Shown in pieces: positions 46,294 through 55,832 of a stretch of DNA of 64,000 nt. The notes beneath the pieces are model-generated. The model was given only the letters and a program-made list of their open reading frames with translations. It made no database searches and was not told the origin of the DNA. The stretch's first letter is position 1; each line of letters opens with the position of its first letter. The position numbers and the translations under genes are program-made. The DNA is from Vreelandella songnenensis (lineage in GTDB: Bacteria > Pseudomonadota > Gammaproteobacteria > Pseudomonadales > Halomonadaceae): NCBI RefSeq assembly GCF_003002925.1, contig NZ_PVTK01000001.1, positions 558,001 to 622,000 on the forward strand, in the 5' to 3' direction.

Positions 46294-47811
46294 CTAATAC
46301 GCTAGCGCTTTTTTACTCTGCAGCTTTGCCAGCAAGTAGAATATCGCAACCATTGCCACCACGCTGACCAGTACGGTGAGGCTACTCTGCGTTATCCCGG
46401 CGATAATGAAGGACACCAGCGCTATGCCGCCATTGATCAGCGCATAGGGCAGCTGCGTCTTGACATGATCGATGTGATCACACCCGGCCCCGGTTGAGGC
46501 AAGAATGGTTGAATCGGAAATTGGTGAGCAATGATCACCGAAGATACCGCCTGACAATACCGCTGCGATGCTGACGATCACTGGCGCCTCTAGACCCGCC
46601 GCCATGGGGATGGCCAATGGCAGCATGATGGCGAACGTTCCCCAGGAGCTGCCCGTAGCGAAGGACATGCCTGCCGCCGAAAGAAAAATGATCGTGGGCA
46701 CAATGAAGGGCGGAATCGTGCCTTTCGTCAACTCCACGATATAACTGGCAGTGCCCATTTCCTTGAGCAGCGACCCAAGCGACCAGGCAAGCACCAGAAT
46801 CAGCACCACGCTGACCATTTTTTGCAGGCCGGCGAGGTAGGTATCGAAGATGGCCTCTAGCCGCTTTACCTTGAAATAGAGCATCATCGCGATAAGGACG
46901 ACAGACGCAAAGAGGTAGGCCGTGCTCAGCGCCACTCGAAAATCGCTTCCCGGCACGGTTTCAAAGGGAAAACCGGCTGCTATCAAAAGTCCGAAAAGAG
47001 TCACGAAAAGAACGCCCAGAGGCAGCCAGATCAGAGAAGGATGACTTTCGACTCCTGTATGCGCCTGATCGGCATCTACGTTGCGTAGCGGCCTCGAGCC
47101 TGGCCAATAGAGCTGGCCGGTTTCCTTGACACGCTGATCTGCCCGCCTCATCGCGCCAAAGTCGATACGCGCGATGGCAACCGTAGGCACTGCCAGCACT
47201 GTCAGAATCGCATAGAACTGAAAGGGGATGGCTTGCACGAAGGCGCTGAATTCCGGTGTCGCGATACCCAGGTGATCGAACTCTTCGCCAATAAGCCCCA
47301 TCACATAGACCCCCCAACCGATAAAGGGGATCAGGATAGCGACCGGCGACGACGTGGAGTCCAGAATCCAGGCAAGCTTTTCACGGGAGGCATTGACCTT
47401 GTCGAAGATCTTTTCGAACACGGGTCCTACGATCAGGGGCGTACCCATATCTGAAAAGAAGATGATCAGGCCACCACACCATGCCGCCAGCTGCGTCTTG
47501 GCCTTGGTGTTCAGATAGGCAACGGTGCGTCTCGCCATTGCCGCCCCACCACCGGAATGCTCCACCAGGGAGACAAACCCACCGATAAAAAACAGCAGAA
47601 CGATAACGGCAGCGTTGTAGCTATCGGTCAGTTGCGGGGAGAGGTAATCGCGGATGGTGCTGGTAGTTGCCTCGAGCGGATTGCCCCCGGTCAGAATCAA
47701 TATTCCCGTAAACAGGCCCACGAAAAGCGAAATGATCACATTTCTAAACGTAACGGCAAGCGCGATGGACAAAAGCGGGGGGACTAGGGATACGAATCCC
47801 ATATTCTCCAT
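46294..47811 (-). CDS. NhaC-type Na+/H+ antiporter family protein
   Basis: 505 aa, about 11-13 helices. Family blocks include FFIGGFVSLVEHSGGGAAMARR and GMSFATGSSWGTFAIMLPLAIPMA and the SPISDSTILASTGAGCDHIDHVKTQLPYA segment, typical of NhaC-superfamily proteins that can also carry amino or organic acids (for example YuiF-like). Start MENMGF with AGGAG upstream. The substrate, Na+/H+ or an organic solute, is open. A palindrome lies about 190 bp upstream. Confidence 0.85.
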   Translation of the reverse strand: MENMGFVSLVPPLLSIALAVTFRNVIISLFVGLFTGILILTGGNPLEATTSTIRDYLSPQLTDSYNAAVIVLLFFIGGFVSLVEHSGGGAAMARRTVAYLNTKAKTQLAAWCGGLIIFFSDMGTPLIVGPVFEKIFDKVNASREKLAWILDSTSSPVAILIPFIGWGVYVMGLIGEEFDHLGIATPEFSAFVQAIPFQFYAILTVLAVPTVAIARIDFGAMRRADQRVKETGQLYWPGSRPLRNVDADQAHTGVESHPSLIWLPLGVLFVTLFGLLIAAGFPFETVPGSDFRVALSTAYLFASVVLIAMMLYFKVKRLEAIFDTYLAGLQKMVSVVLILVLAWSLGSLLKEMGTASYIVELTKGTIPPFIVPTIIFLSAAGMSFATGSSWGTFAIMLPLAIPMAAGLEAPVIVSIAAVLSGGIFGDHCSPISDSTILASTGAGCDHIDHVKTQLPYALINGGIALVSFIIAGITQSSLTVLVSVVAMVAIFYLLAKLQSKKALAY

Positions 47812-48006
47812 ATCGTTCTACTCCTGAAAGGGTGGCCTTTATTGAAAATCGCAAATGCCCGGATAAGCGCCGCCAATGACTCATGCGCCCTTTTCAGGAT
47901 GATGGAGAGTTAGAGAAGACCAGCACTGACAGGTTCGATTAGCGTAATGGCGTCTTCGAAGGCTTGGGGTGAGTGCGCCAGCACGTTACCCGCTCATTGC
48001 GGCGCA

Positions 48007-48021
48007 CAATATCGTATATTG
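48007..48021. promoter_or_regulatory. Palindrome upstream of the nhaC-type gene
   Basis: CAATAT-CGT-ATATTG, perfect 6+3+6 inverted repeat. On the minus strand it overlaps a candidate promoter (TTGATT, 17 bp, GATATT), so it could be an operator, e.g. of a GntR- or TetR-type regulator not encoded nearby. Inference. Confidence 0.35.
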
Positions 48022-48076
48022 CAGAAATATAATCAATCTCTCATACAAGTAAGCGCTCGGTTACCGCCTTGCTCTA

Positions 48077-48574
48077 TCAGGATAAATTCGCCAGCAGTTG
48101 CTTCAGCAACGCATCGAGCTGGCTGCGCTGCTCTTCACTCAGACTGCTCACTAGCACTTTCTGGGTTTCGACATGAGCAGCCACCGCTTCATCAATCAGC
48201 GCGAAGCCCTTGTCGGAAAGCGAAATCAGAAACCCTCGGCCATCAGCGGGGTTCTTTACGCGCTCAATCAATCCCGCTTTTTCCAGCTGCTGGAGCCGGT
48301 GAGTCATGGTGCCTGAGGTCACCATGGTGGAAGCCATCAGGTCGCTTGGCGAAAGCGCATAAGGTGGCCCTTCGCGGCGCAGCGTGGCCAGCACGTCAAA
48401 GCTCGAGTCATTCAGCCCGTATTCTGCCCAGGTTTTCTCCATGGCGCGCATGAGCACGTGGTTAAGCCGCTTGAGACGGCCAAGCGTCCCCATTGGCGCC
48501 ACGTTCAGGTCCGGGCGCTGGCGCTGCCACTGCGTGAGTATTCTATCGACATGATCCATAACGGCCATGCTCAT
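48077..48574 (-). CDS. MarR-family transcriptional regulator
   Basis: 165 aa. Winged-helix core (about 35-125: LNHVLMRAMEKTWAEYGLNDSSFDVLATLRREG, then SDLMASTMVTSGTMTHRLQQLEKAGLIERVKNPADGRG wing). Similar to the regulators of drug or phenolic exporters. Divergent from an EamA transporter with two palindromes between them, so autoregulation and control of that exporter are expected. Confidence 0.9.
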   Translation of the reverse strand: MSMAVMDHVDRILTQWQRQRPDLNVAPMGTLGRLKRLNHVLMRAMEKTWAEYGLNDSSFDVLATLRREGPPYALSPSDLMASTMVTSGTMTHRLQQLEKAGLIERVKNPADGRGFLISLSDKGFALIDEAVAAHVETQKVLVSSLSEEQRSQLDALLKQLLANLS

Positions 48575-48584
48575 GTCTTTTTAC

Positions 48585-48624
48585 CTTGACGTCAAGCTAA
48601 AAACCCAGATACCTTGATATCGAG
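48585..48624. promoter_or_regulatory. Twin MarR-type operators in the marR/eamA divergent region
   Basis: CTTGACGTCAAG at 48585-48596 (perfect 12-bp palindrome) and CTTGATATCGAG at 48613-48624 (one mismatch), both preceded by ACC (TACCTTGA and TACCTTGA), start-to-start 28 bp. Their form fits MarR-dimer sites; both lie in the 70 bp between the two start codons. Confidence 0.6.
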
Positions 48625-48644
48625 ATAAATAGACGAGACTACCC

Positions 48645-49589
48645 ATGCAACAGACGCAAGCGTCACGTAACGCAATTCCCCAACAGAGCCGGTTCCGTGC
48701 GCTTTTTTATCTTCTGACGGGCGGCGCCCTGCTGGGTCTTTCCACCAACCTGGCCAAGCTGGCCGGTGACGTGGCACTTTCGCCTCTGGCGTTTCTGTTC
48801 TGGTCGCTGAGTGGCGCCGCGCTCATTCTGCTGGCGCTTGCTGCGGCGCGGGGCAGGCTACCGCCGGTCAACGCGCGTACTCTCGAGTACTACACAGTGT
48901 CGGCGCTGGTGGGTGTAGCAGGTTCCAACCTGCTGTTCTTTTCGGCCATTGCACACATTGGCGCCGGCTTTGTCGCGCTGGTCATCACCCTGCCGCCGCT
49001 TCTCACCTATCTCGGCGCGCTGGTGTTGAAGATGGAGCGATTCCAGGTCATGCGCGCCGTAGGTGTTGCCTCGGCGCTGGCGGGCGCCATCACCCTCGCC
49101 GCCCACAAGATGGCCGCTCCCGATGCCGACGTGCGCTGGATCCTGCTGGCCCTGCTGGGTCCGGTACTGCTCGCCATCGGCAATCTTTACCGCACGCTGC
49201 GCTGGCCAGAAGGCGTTTCCGGCGAGGCGCTGGCGCCGGGCATGCTGGTCGCTGCCGTCGTACTGCTGCTGGGGGTGAGCCTGATACCGGGCCTTTCGCT
49301 GGGCCTTGCGGGCAACCAACCCGTGGTAATACTGTTAATCGCCGTTCAGGCAGTCGTTTTTGCGGGGCAGTTCCTGCTGCTCTTTCTGCTGCAGAAAACC
49401 GGTGGCCCGGTGCTGCTGAGCCTTCTAGGGTCGGTGGGTGCGCTGTTCGGCGTGCCGGTAGCCATCTTCGTTCAGGGCGAAAGCGCTCCTGAGGGTTTGC
49501 TGCTGGGGGCAGCGTTCATTGCAACCGGCATCGCGCTTCTCAACATGGATAAAGTGAAGCGGCCCGCCCGCAACCGGGCCAGCAGATAA
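48645..49589 (+). CDS. EamA (DMT superfamily) transporter
   Basis: 314 aa, ten hydrophobic helices in two EamA repeats (about 15-150, 165-300). YLTGGALLGLSTNLAKL and LLSLLGSVGALFGVPVAIF fit drug/metabolite exporters. Divergent from MarR, implying inducible efflux of a toxic compound, but the substrate is unknown. Convergent with the acetyltransferase gene that follows, 16 bp away. Confidence 0.88.
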   Translation: MQQTQASRNAIPQQSRFRALFYLLTGGALLGLSTNLAKLAGDVALSPLAFLFWSLSGAALILLALAAARGRLPPVNARTLEYYTVSALVGVAGSNLLFFSAIAHIGAGFVALVITLPPLLTYLGALVLKMERFQVMRAVGVASALAGAITLAAHKMAAPDADVRWILLALLGPVLLAIGNLYRTLRWPEGVSGEALAPGMLVAAVVLLLGVSLIPGLSLGLAGNQPVVILLIAVQAVVFAGQFLLLFLLQKTGGPVLLSLLGSVGALFGVPVAIFVQGESAPEGLLLGAAFIATGIALLNMDKVKRPARNRASR

Positions 49590-49604
49590 CCGGCTGATTG
49601 CGGG

Positions 49605-50030
49605 CTAAACGATACGCCGCTCCATATAATGGGTATTCCCTTCTGTTTTAAGAACGTAAAAGCCCATGCGTTGGTAAAGTGCCATGGCTGGGTTGATGCA
49701 GAATACCCGCAGGCGCAGCGTGTCGATGCTCGTCTGGCGCGCTCTGTCGATGGTATAACGGATGGCCGCTGCCCCGAAGCCCTGGCGCTGCCAGGCAGGC
49801 TCGATCTGCAGCTCGCGGATATAGAAGGCCTGCGTATCGTGATTGAGACACAAAAGCCCCACCGGGCAGGCGTTGATGATCAGCTGATATGCCTCAAAGC
49901 GACACCAGTCGCGCTCGAACAGGGCGCTATCCCAGTGCATTCCCAACTGATCGTAGTAGCTGGACATGTTCTGGCGAACCAGCCGCTCGGCAAAGGCCTT
50001 ATCGCTGGTTGGTTGAATGAGCGGCGTCAT
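49605..50030 (-). CDS. GNAT-family N-acetyltransferase
   Basis: 141 aa. GNAT motif with acetyl-CoA loop QRQGFGAAAIRYTIDRA and the ALYQRMGFYV end. The start MTPLIQPTSD (50030) is preferred over a GTG-like start further upstream because a purine-rich AAGAAGG precedes it. Divergent from the antitoxin-Fic module, sharing a short intergenic. Substrate unknown. Confidence 0.85.
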   Translation of the reverse strand: MTPLIQPTSDKAFAERLVRQNMSSYYDQLGMHWDSALFERDWCRFEAYQLIINACPVGLLCLNHDTQAFYIRELQIEPAWQRQGFGAAAIRYTIDRARQTSIDTLRLRVFCINPAMALYQRMGFYVLKTEGNTHYMERRIV

Positions 50031-50094
50031 GATGAGCCTTCTTTCTTGATCCGCTATACTCGTCAGTAGTACAGGCAATGGCGAAGGATGGGTT

Positions 50095-50259
50095 ATGAAC
50101 AGTGTCTCCATGGAAACAAAGCGCCGCTATCATGCAAAGGTAAGACGTTCCAATTATCAGGCGAGTATGGCGCTGGAAGGAATTAACGTCGACCCTCAAG
50201 CGCCCAAAGCCGACAAGGCGGATGTATTGGCGAAATATACAAAGTATAAAGCTCGTTGA
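50095..50259 (+). CDS. Antitoxin of a Fic toxin-antitoxin pair (VbhA/YhfG-type)
   Basis: 54 aa, too short for routine annotation. Predicted Fic inhibitor: its helix contains SMALEG (residues 24-29), matching the inhibitory [S/T]xxxE[G/N] motif that VbhA-type antitoxins insert beside the Fic active site. Good ribosome site (AAGGATGGGTT before ATG). Its stop overlaps the fic ATG by one base (TGATG), so translation is coupled. Local GC is lower than the neighbours. Confidence 0.75.
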   Translation: MNSVSMETKRRYHAKVRRSNYQASMALEGINVDPQAPKADKADVLAKYTKYKAR

Positions 50260-50855
50260 TGGATAAATACGGTACTGGGCAAGACCCTTATTGCTATGTC
50301 GGCACACAAGTTCTGCGCAATAAGCTCGGGATTGTTGACGCCGCAGAGCTTGAAGAGGCAGAGCGCGAGCTATCGCTTATCAACGCTGACAACATCGATC
50401 TTTCGCCTCCCCCCTACGATTTTTCGTATTTTAAATACCTCCACTACCAGCTATTCAATGACCTCTATGGCTGGGCCGGCGAGATACGCACCATTGATAT
50501 AGCCAAAGGCGATACGCGCTTTTGCAATGTCAATCGCATCACTCCCGAAGCCGAAAAGCTTTTCACGAAATTGGCAGAACAGAACTATTTTATAGAGCTT
50601 GGCAGAGCCGATCTCGTAGCAGCCTGCGCTGAGTTATATGGCGATCTAAATGTCGTTCATCCCTTTCGTGAAGGAAACGGCCGCGCTCAACGGCTGTTTT
50701 TCGAGCACCTGATCATCAATTGTGGCTATCGCCTTTCGTGGCATCCCCTTGGGCGCGATGAGTGGATAGAGGCGAATATCGCTGGCTATTATTGCGACTA
50801 TCGACCTCTATCATCCATCTTTGAACGCTGTATCGGCTTACCTCTTGCTGATTGA
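50259..50855 (+). CDS. Fic-domain adenylyltransferase toxin
   Basis: 198 aa Fic protein that probably AMPylates a target protein. The complete active-site motif HPFREGNGRAQR (134-145, consensus HxFx[D/E]GN[G/K]RxxR, His134) suggests it is catalytically competent; TKLAEQNYFIELGRADLV and the flap DLYGWAGEIRT precede it. Layout resembles class I Fic with a separate antitoxin (the upstream 54-aa gene). GC is clearly lower (about 42-45% over inspected stretches), and it ends 4 bp from astB, convergent. Likely acquired horizontally. Confidence 0.85.
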   Translation: MDKYGTGQDPYCYVGTQVLRNKLGIVDAAELEEAERELSLINADNIDLSPPPYDFSYFKYLHYQLFNDLYGWAGEIRTIDIAKGDTRFCNVNRITPEAEKLFTKLAEQNYFIELGRADLVAACAELYGDLNVVHPFREGNGRAQRLFFEHLIINCGYRLSWHPLGRDEWIEANIAGYYCDYRPLSSIFERCIGLPLAD

Positions 50856-50859
50856 CCCT

Positions 50860-52212
50860 CTATCCCAACTGAAACGGATAAACCGAACCGGTCCTCAAAA
50901 GCTGGGTAAGCTCGTCCAATGCGGCAAGCGACTCCTTGGCAAGCTGCGGGTCGGCAAGATCCTCCGGTGCGAGGCGGTCGCGGTAGTGGCGATTGACCCA
51001 GGCGGTGAGATCCTCGTACAGCGCATTGTCGAGCAGTACGCGGCCTGAGAGCGCGGCGCGCTCGGCCTCAGTCAGCACTACACGCAGGCGCAGGCAGGCA
51101 GGGCCGCCGCCATTGCGCATGCTCTGCTTCACATCCTTGACGATGACCTCGCTGATCGGGTTGTTGCCCGCCAGCAGATAATTCTGAACCGTGCGCCATA
51201 CCGCTTCGTTCTCCTGACACTCGCCGGGCACCACCAGGGTCATGGTTCCGTCCGGATTGGAGAGCAGCTGGGAGTTGAACAGGTACGAGGCAACGGCGTC
51301 TTCCAGGCTCACCGCCTCCACCGGCACCCGCACCGGAATCAAGGGCGTTACCATCTTGGCGCGCAGCTCATCGAGCGTGCCCTGTTCATCCAGAAAGGCC
51401 ATTTCGTGATAGAGCAGTACCGCTCCATTGCCCACGGCGATGACATCGTTATGGAACACGCCGGCGTCGATGGCATCCGGATGCTGCTGGGCGAACACGG
51501 TTTGTGCCTCGGTCAAACCATGCTGGCGGGCCACCGCCTGGCTTGCCTCCAGGGTCTGGCGCGCGGGGTAGCGCCTGGGCTCATGCTCGCCGCCGAACGC
51601 CTTGCGGCCATACACGAACAGATGCACGCCCGGCTCACCGTGTTCGCCGCAAAGCCTGGTATGGTTGGCCGCGCCCTCATCGGAAAAAGCGGGCGTTGCC
51701 GGCAGTACCGGGTGGTGAGTGAAGTGCTGCTCGTTGCGAAAAATGGCCTGGAGCACGCGACCGGTCGTTTGCGGTTCGAGAAAGCGGTGAAAGCTCGACT
51801 GCAGATTGGCCGGGGTGAAGTGCACGCGGCCATCCGGCGCATCCAGGCTTGGCGTGACCGTACCCGCATTGGCCGTCCACATGCTGGACGCCGAGCACAC
51901 GGCGCGCAGCAGCTGCGGTGCCTTGCGCGCAGCACTGGCGAGTACTTCACTATTGCTGCCGCTAAAGCCCAGATCTCTCAGCGCGCCGATATCCGGACGC
52001 TGCTGGGGCGGCAGAACACCCTGGGCGTAGCCTGCGTCCAGCAGGGACTTCATTTTCAAAAGCCCCTGAAGCGCGCCCTCTTTAGGATTGGCAACCAACC
52101 CCTCGTGGCGCATTGAGGCCAGGTTGCCGGCAGCCAGCCCGGCGTAGTTGTGCGTCGGGCCAACCAGGCCGTCGAAATTGACTTCCCGAAGGCTACTCGG
52201 CTGAGTATTCAC
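50860..52212 (-). CDS. astB: N-succinylarginine dihydrolase
   Basis: 450 aa. Second step of the arginine succinyltransferase (AST) pathway: N2-succinylarginine to succinylornithine, CO2 and two ammonia. Family features: [26 protein letters not shown] and [12 protein letters not shown] near the active site. GTG start overlapping the astD stop by 4 bp (GTGA), with GGGAG before it. Last gene of the visible operon; the next gene in the pathway, astE, is not here. Confidence 0.95.
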   Translation of the reverse strand: MNTQPSSLREVNFDGLVGPTHNYAGLAAGNLASMRHEGLVANPKEGALQGLLKMKSLLDAGYAQGVLPPQQRPDIGALRDLGFSGSNSEVLASAARKAPQLLRAVCSASSMWTANAGTVTPSLDAPDGRVHFTPANLQSSFHRFLEPQTTGRVLQAIFRNEQHFTHHPVLPATPAFSDEGAANHTRLCGEHGEPGVHLFVYGRKAFGGEHEPRRYPARQTLEASQAVARQHGLTEAQTVFAQQHPDAIDAGVFHNDVIAVGNGAVLLYHEMAFLDEQGTLDELRAKMVTPLIPVRVPVEAVSLEDAVASYLFNSQLLSNPDGTMTLVVPGECQENEAVWRTVQNYLLAGNNPISEVIVKDVKQSMRNGGGPACLRLRVVLTEAERAALSGRVLLDNALYEDLTAWVNRHYRDRLAPEDLADPQLAKESLAALDELTQLLRTGSVYPFQLG

Positions 52213-53684
52213 AGGCTGACTCCCGGTGGCAGGGTTTCGGGCATCTCCAGGGTGTCGGCTTCCATGGAGGCGACCGGGTAGGCGCAGTAGTCCGCCGCGT
52301 AATAGGCGCTGGGGCGGTGATTGCCGCTATCGCCCACGCCGCCGAAGGGCGCATCCCCCGAGGCGCCGGTGGTCTGGCGGTTCCAGTTGACGATACCCGC
52401 GCGGATACGCAGCAGAAAGTCATCCCAATCGGCCTGCTCGCCGCCGATCAGCCCGGCAGAGAGCCCGTAGCGAGTATCGTTGGCAAGCGCCATGGCCTCG
52501 TCCCAATCGCGATAGCGGTGGATTTTCAACAGCGGGCCAAAATGCTCTTCATCAGGTACTTGAAGACCGGTGACATCAATCAGCGCAGGGCTGACAAGGC
52601 TGGTATTCTCCTGCACGCGCTGCATGCGGTTGATCACCGTGCCACCCAGGGCTTCCAGGTCATCCTGCGCTTTCAGCAGGCCGTCGGCGGCGGCCACGCT
52701 GACAAGGCCCGAATAAAACGGCGCGGGTTCTTCCTCGAACTGGCCCGCCACGTGCAGCTTGGCAATGGCCTCGCTCAGCGCCTCTATCAGCCGATCGCCC
52801 GCCTCCCCCTTGGGCACCATCAAACGCCGGGCGCAGGTGCAGCGCTGGCCGCCGGAGAGAAACGCCGACTGCAAAATGGTCAGCACGGCAGCGCGCTGGT
52901 CACTGACATCCTTGACCACCAGCGGGTTATTGCCGCCCAACTCGAGTGCCAGAATCTTGTCCAGCTGACCGGCAAACTGCTGTTGCAGCATGCCACCCAC
53001 CTTGGCACTGCCGGTAAACAGCAGGCCATCGATACCGGGATGGGCAGAAAGCGCCTGCCCGACCGGCACGCCGCCTTGTACCAGGTTGATGACACCGGCG
53101 GGCAGGCCGGCTTCCAGCCAGCACTGCAGGGTCAGATCCGCGGTGAGCGGGGTCTGGTCGCTGGGCTTGAACACCACGCAGTTGCCTGCGAGCAGCGCAG
53201 GCACCATATGCCCATTGGGCAGATGGCCAGGGAAGTTGTAAGGGCCGAACACCGCCATCACGCCGTGCGGGCGGTGGCGCAGTACAGCCTTGGCGCTGCC
53301 GACGTCCTTCTCTCGCTCACCGGTGCGCTCGTTGTAGGCCTTGATCGAGAGCGCTACCTTGCCCACCATGGCGCCGGCTTCGGTACGAGCCTCCCACAGC
53401 GGCTTGCCGGTTTCCGAGGCGATGGCCCGGGCCAGCGTCTCGCTGCGTGCTTTAAGCACGTCGGCAAAGCGCTCCACCAGTGCCTGGCGCTCGCTGAAGG
53501 GGGTTCTTGCCCAGCCGGGGAAAGCCGTGCGTGCCGCGGCAACCGCTGCTTTCACCTGGTCATCGCCGGCACAGGCGGCTTGCCAAAGTAAATGGCCGGA
53601 TACGGGATCGTGCTTGGCAAACGATGCTGCCGCGCCATCTACCCAGGCGCCGTTGATAAGCTGCTGCTGTTGGGCGTGCATCAT
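52209..53684 (-). CDS. astD: Succinylglutamate-semialdehyde dehydrogenase
   Basis: 491-aa NAD(P)-dependent aldehyde dehydrogenase of the AST pathway, oxidising N-succinylglutamate semialdehyde to N-succinylglutamate. Catalytic Cys282 in [10 protein letters not shown]; nucleotide motif GSAKVGG. Order astC-aruF-aruG-astD-astB is the Pseudomonas aru arrangement. The next ATG codon may be the true start (ATGATG with AGGAG 3 nt upstream). Tail overlaps the astB start. Confidence 0.95.
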   Translation of the reverse strand: MMHAQQQQLINGAWVDGAAASFAKHDPVSGHLLWQAACAGDDQVKAAVAAARTAFPGWARTPFSERQALVERFADVLKARSETLARAIASETGKPLWEARTEAGAMVGKVALSIKAYNERTGEREKDVGSAKAVLRHRPHGVMAVFGPYNFPGHLPNGHMVPALLAGNCVVFKPSDQTPLTADLTLQCWLEAGLPAGVINLVQGGVPVGQALSAHPGIDGLLFTGSAKVGGMLQQQFAGQLDKILALELGGNNPLVVKDVSDQRAAVLTILQSAFLSGGQRCTCARRLMVPKGEAGDRLIEALSEAIAKLHVAGQFEEEPAPFYSGLVSVAAADGLLKAQDDLEALGGTVINRMQRVQENTSLVSPALIDVTGLQVPDEEHFGPLLKIHRYRDWDEAMALANDTRYGLSAGLIGGEQADWDDFLLRIRAGIVNWNRQTTGASGDAPFGGVGDSGNHRPSAYYAADYCAYPVASMEADTLEMPETLPPGVSL

Positions 53685-53699
53685 GCTCTCCTAACGGTT

Positions 53700-54731
53700 T
53701 CAGGTTTCCAGAAGGCGCAGGGAGTCGCCGGTGGCAACGCCCAGGCGCTTGGCTTCTGCACTGCTTAAAACGATGGTGTCGCCAACCGGTGCGCGCCCTA
53801 CCCAGGCGGCGGTAAACGATGCCAGATCCGTGGTTGCCGCCAGCCAGCGGCTGACGCTCTCGTCCGGCGCGTCGGTTGCCACTTCCACCTGATAGAGCGA
53901 GGAGTTGCGCACGGCGCGCACGTCATCGATATAGGCTTCTACCGTGGGGCCGCCGTCGAAGATGTCGATATAGCCTTCCCAGCGCAGGCCCTCTTTCTTG
54001 AGCATCTCAAGCGCCGGGCGGGTATGGCGATGCACCTGGCCGATACACGCCCGGGCCTCTTCGGCCATGAACGTGGTGTAGATGGGAAAGCGCGGCATCA
54101 GCTCGCCGATGAAGCTTTTCTGGCCCAGGCCCGTGAGCCGGTCCGCCTCGTTGAAATCCATGGGAAAGAAGTGCTTGCCAAGGCTTTCCCAGAACGGGCT
54201 CTTGTTGTTCTCATCGAACACGCCGCGCATTTCTGCGAGTACCTTCTCGGGGAAACGGTCACGAAACTGGGCAATGAACAGCCAGCGCGCCTTGGAAAGC
54301 AGCGCGCCGTTGCGCAGGTGCCGATTCTCCTCGCCCCGGTATTCCGGGCGCAGAAACAGCGAACACACTTCGGCATCGCCGGTATGATCCGAGCTCAGAA
54401 ACAGCGTATCGATGGTGCGGTGCAGGTCCAGTTGAACCGAGGAGTGTGCCAACCGGCCCAGCCGGTAGTTGTAGAACGGCACTTCATGGCCCACCTGACC
54501 CTCGATGGCGCAGCAGCCTGCCAGCTCGCCGTTTTGCTCATCTTCAAGCACAAAGAAGTAGAGCCGATTGTTGACCGGGGTGCGCTCTTCAAAAGCACGG
54601 GCGGAGGACTCGATCTTGCCGGCCAGGAACTCGCGGTTGCTGGGCAGCGAGGTAAAGCCGACCCCCGCCTGCTGCGCAAGCGCCAGCAACCCGTCCACGT
54701 CAGCACGGGCAATGGGACGAATGCGCATCAT
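53700..54731 (-). CDS. aruG: Arginine N-succinyltransferase, second subunit (beta, AruG-like)
   Basis: 343 aa. First reaction of the AST pathway, arginine plus succinyl-CoA. Its AstA-type blocks (RPIARADVDGLLALAQQAGVGFTSLPSN, SVGRHFF-like FWESLGKHFFPMDFNEAD, GYIDIFDGGPTVEAYIDDVRAVRN) are shared with the neighbouring paralogue, as in the Pseudomonas alpha-beta heterodimer. Start codons ATGATG overlap the upstream gene's stop. Confidence 0.92.
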   Translation of the reverse strand: MMRIRPIARADVDGLLALAQQAGVGFTSLPSNREFLAGKIESSARAFEERTPVNNRLYFFVLEDEQNGELAGCCAIEGQVGHEVPFYNYRLGRLAHSSVQLDLHRTIDTLFLSSDHTGDAEVCSLFLRPEYRGEENRHLRNGALLSKARWLFIAQFRDRFPEKVLAEMRGVFDENNKSPFWESLGKHFFPMDFNEADRLTGLGQKSFIGELMPRFPIYTTFMAEEARACIGQVHRHTRPALEMLKKEGLRWEGYIDIFDGGPTVEAYIDDVRAVRNSSLYQVEVATDAPDESVSRWLAATTDLASFTAAWVGRAPVGDTIVLSSAEAKRLGVATGDSLRLLET

Positions 54732-55795
54732 ATTTCTCCTTCATCAAAGGCATCCACCGCCGTGGGTAGCGTGAGCGGTGCGGCAAACACGGCCCTCCCC
54801 TCTTCAACGCCCAGACGCTGAGCATCGGCCTCTGACAGCATCAGCTGTCCGGTGGTGGAAAGCGCGTAGCGGGCCACGATGCAGCGAAAGCCTTCCAGGG
54901 CCTGGTTGGCAATCAGGGCGGGTTCGGCATCGGGCAGGCTCTCTTCCGGGCGCAGGCGCACCGGGTGCCAGGCCGCCCGGCAGAAGGTGGCCAGGCGCTC
55001 GCGCTCGGCCTTGACGATCGGGCCGGCGTCGAAAATATCCACATGCCGCGAGCGCACGAAGCCCTCGGCGAGCATCTCCTGAAGCGCTTCTTCGTGAGCC
55101 GGGTGTTCACGCCCGATAGCCGCCCGCGCCTGGGGCGTCAGCAGCGGCAGGTAGAGCGGGAACTGCGGCATGACTTCGGCAATGAAGCTTTTGGAGCGCA
55201 CGCCAGCGATGTGGTTGATATCGTGAAAGCTTCGGGCGAAGAAATGCCGCCCCACGCTCTCCCAGAAGGGCGACTCGTTCTGAGCATCCAGATAGCCGGG
55301 AAACGCCACGGCCAGGATGCGCGAAAAGCGCTCGGGGTATTGGGCGATAAACATCAGCCGGGCACGGCGCAACAGGCTCTCAGCGCTAGTGCCTTTATAG
55401 CGCGGATTCAGCGAGTAGGCGCACAGCAGCGTGGCATCGGACACCTCATGAGACAGCGCCAGAGTCTGCACCTCGCGGCGTACGTTGAGCTGCTGCGAGG
55501 CGTGAATCAGGGTTTCCTGGCGGTAGGTGTAGTAGGCCTCCTGAGCACCCGCCTGGGCGCGAATGGTGGCCGTTCCCAGCACTTCGTCGCCCCGCGCTTC
55601 ATCCACGAGAACGAAGGTGTAGTGCTCGTTGCCTGGAAACTCGATATCACCGTCAAACGCTGCCTGGGAGCGCGCAATGCGCTCCTCTAGACGTTCACGG
55701 TTGGCGGGCAGGTTGGTGAGCCTGGGGGTGGCGTGTTCGGCCAGGTTCACCAACGCGTCGATATCCGCCATCTTGACCGGGCGAATCACCAGCAT
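54728..55795 (-). CDS. aruF: Arginine N-succinyltransferase, first subunit (alpha, AruF-like)
   Basis: 355 aa, paralogue of the gene just downstream; the pair would form the heteromeric succinyltransferase. Visible AstA motifs: MLVIRPVKMADIDALVNLAEHA, ESPFWESVGRHFFARSFHDINHI, GFVRSRHVDIFDAGPIV. The start at MLVIRP is 37 bp after astC, a plausible ribosome site region; the frame extends further upstream but the extension lies in astC's tail. Part of astC-aruF-aruG-astD-astB. Confidence 0.92.
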   Translation of the reverse strand: MLVIRPVKMADIDALVNLAEHATPRLTNLPANRERLEERIARSQAAFDGDIEFPGNEHYTFVLVDEARGDEVLGTATIRAQAGAQEAYYTYRQETLIHASQQLNVRREVQTLALSHEVSDATLLCAYSLNPRYKGTSAESLLRRARLMFIAQYPERFSRILAVAFPGYLDAQNESPFWESVGRHFFARSFHDINHIAGVRSKSFIAEVMPQFPLYLPLLTPQARAAIGREHPAHEEALQEMLAEGFVRSRHVDIFDAGPIVKAERERLATFCRAAWHPVRLRPEESLPDAEPALIANQALEGFRCIVARYALSTTGQLMLSEADAQRLGVEEGRAVFAAPLTLPTAVDAFDEGEI

Positions 55796-55832
55796 GGGGC
55801 TGCTCCCTCTCTCGATACTGCCGTTGGCAGAC

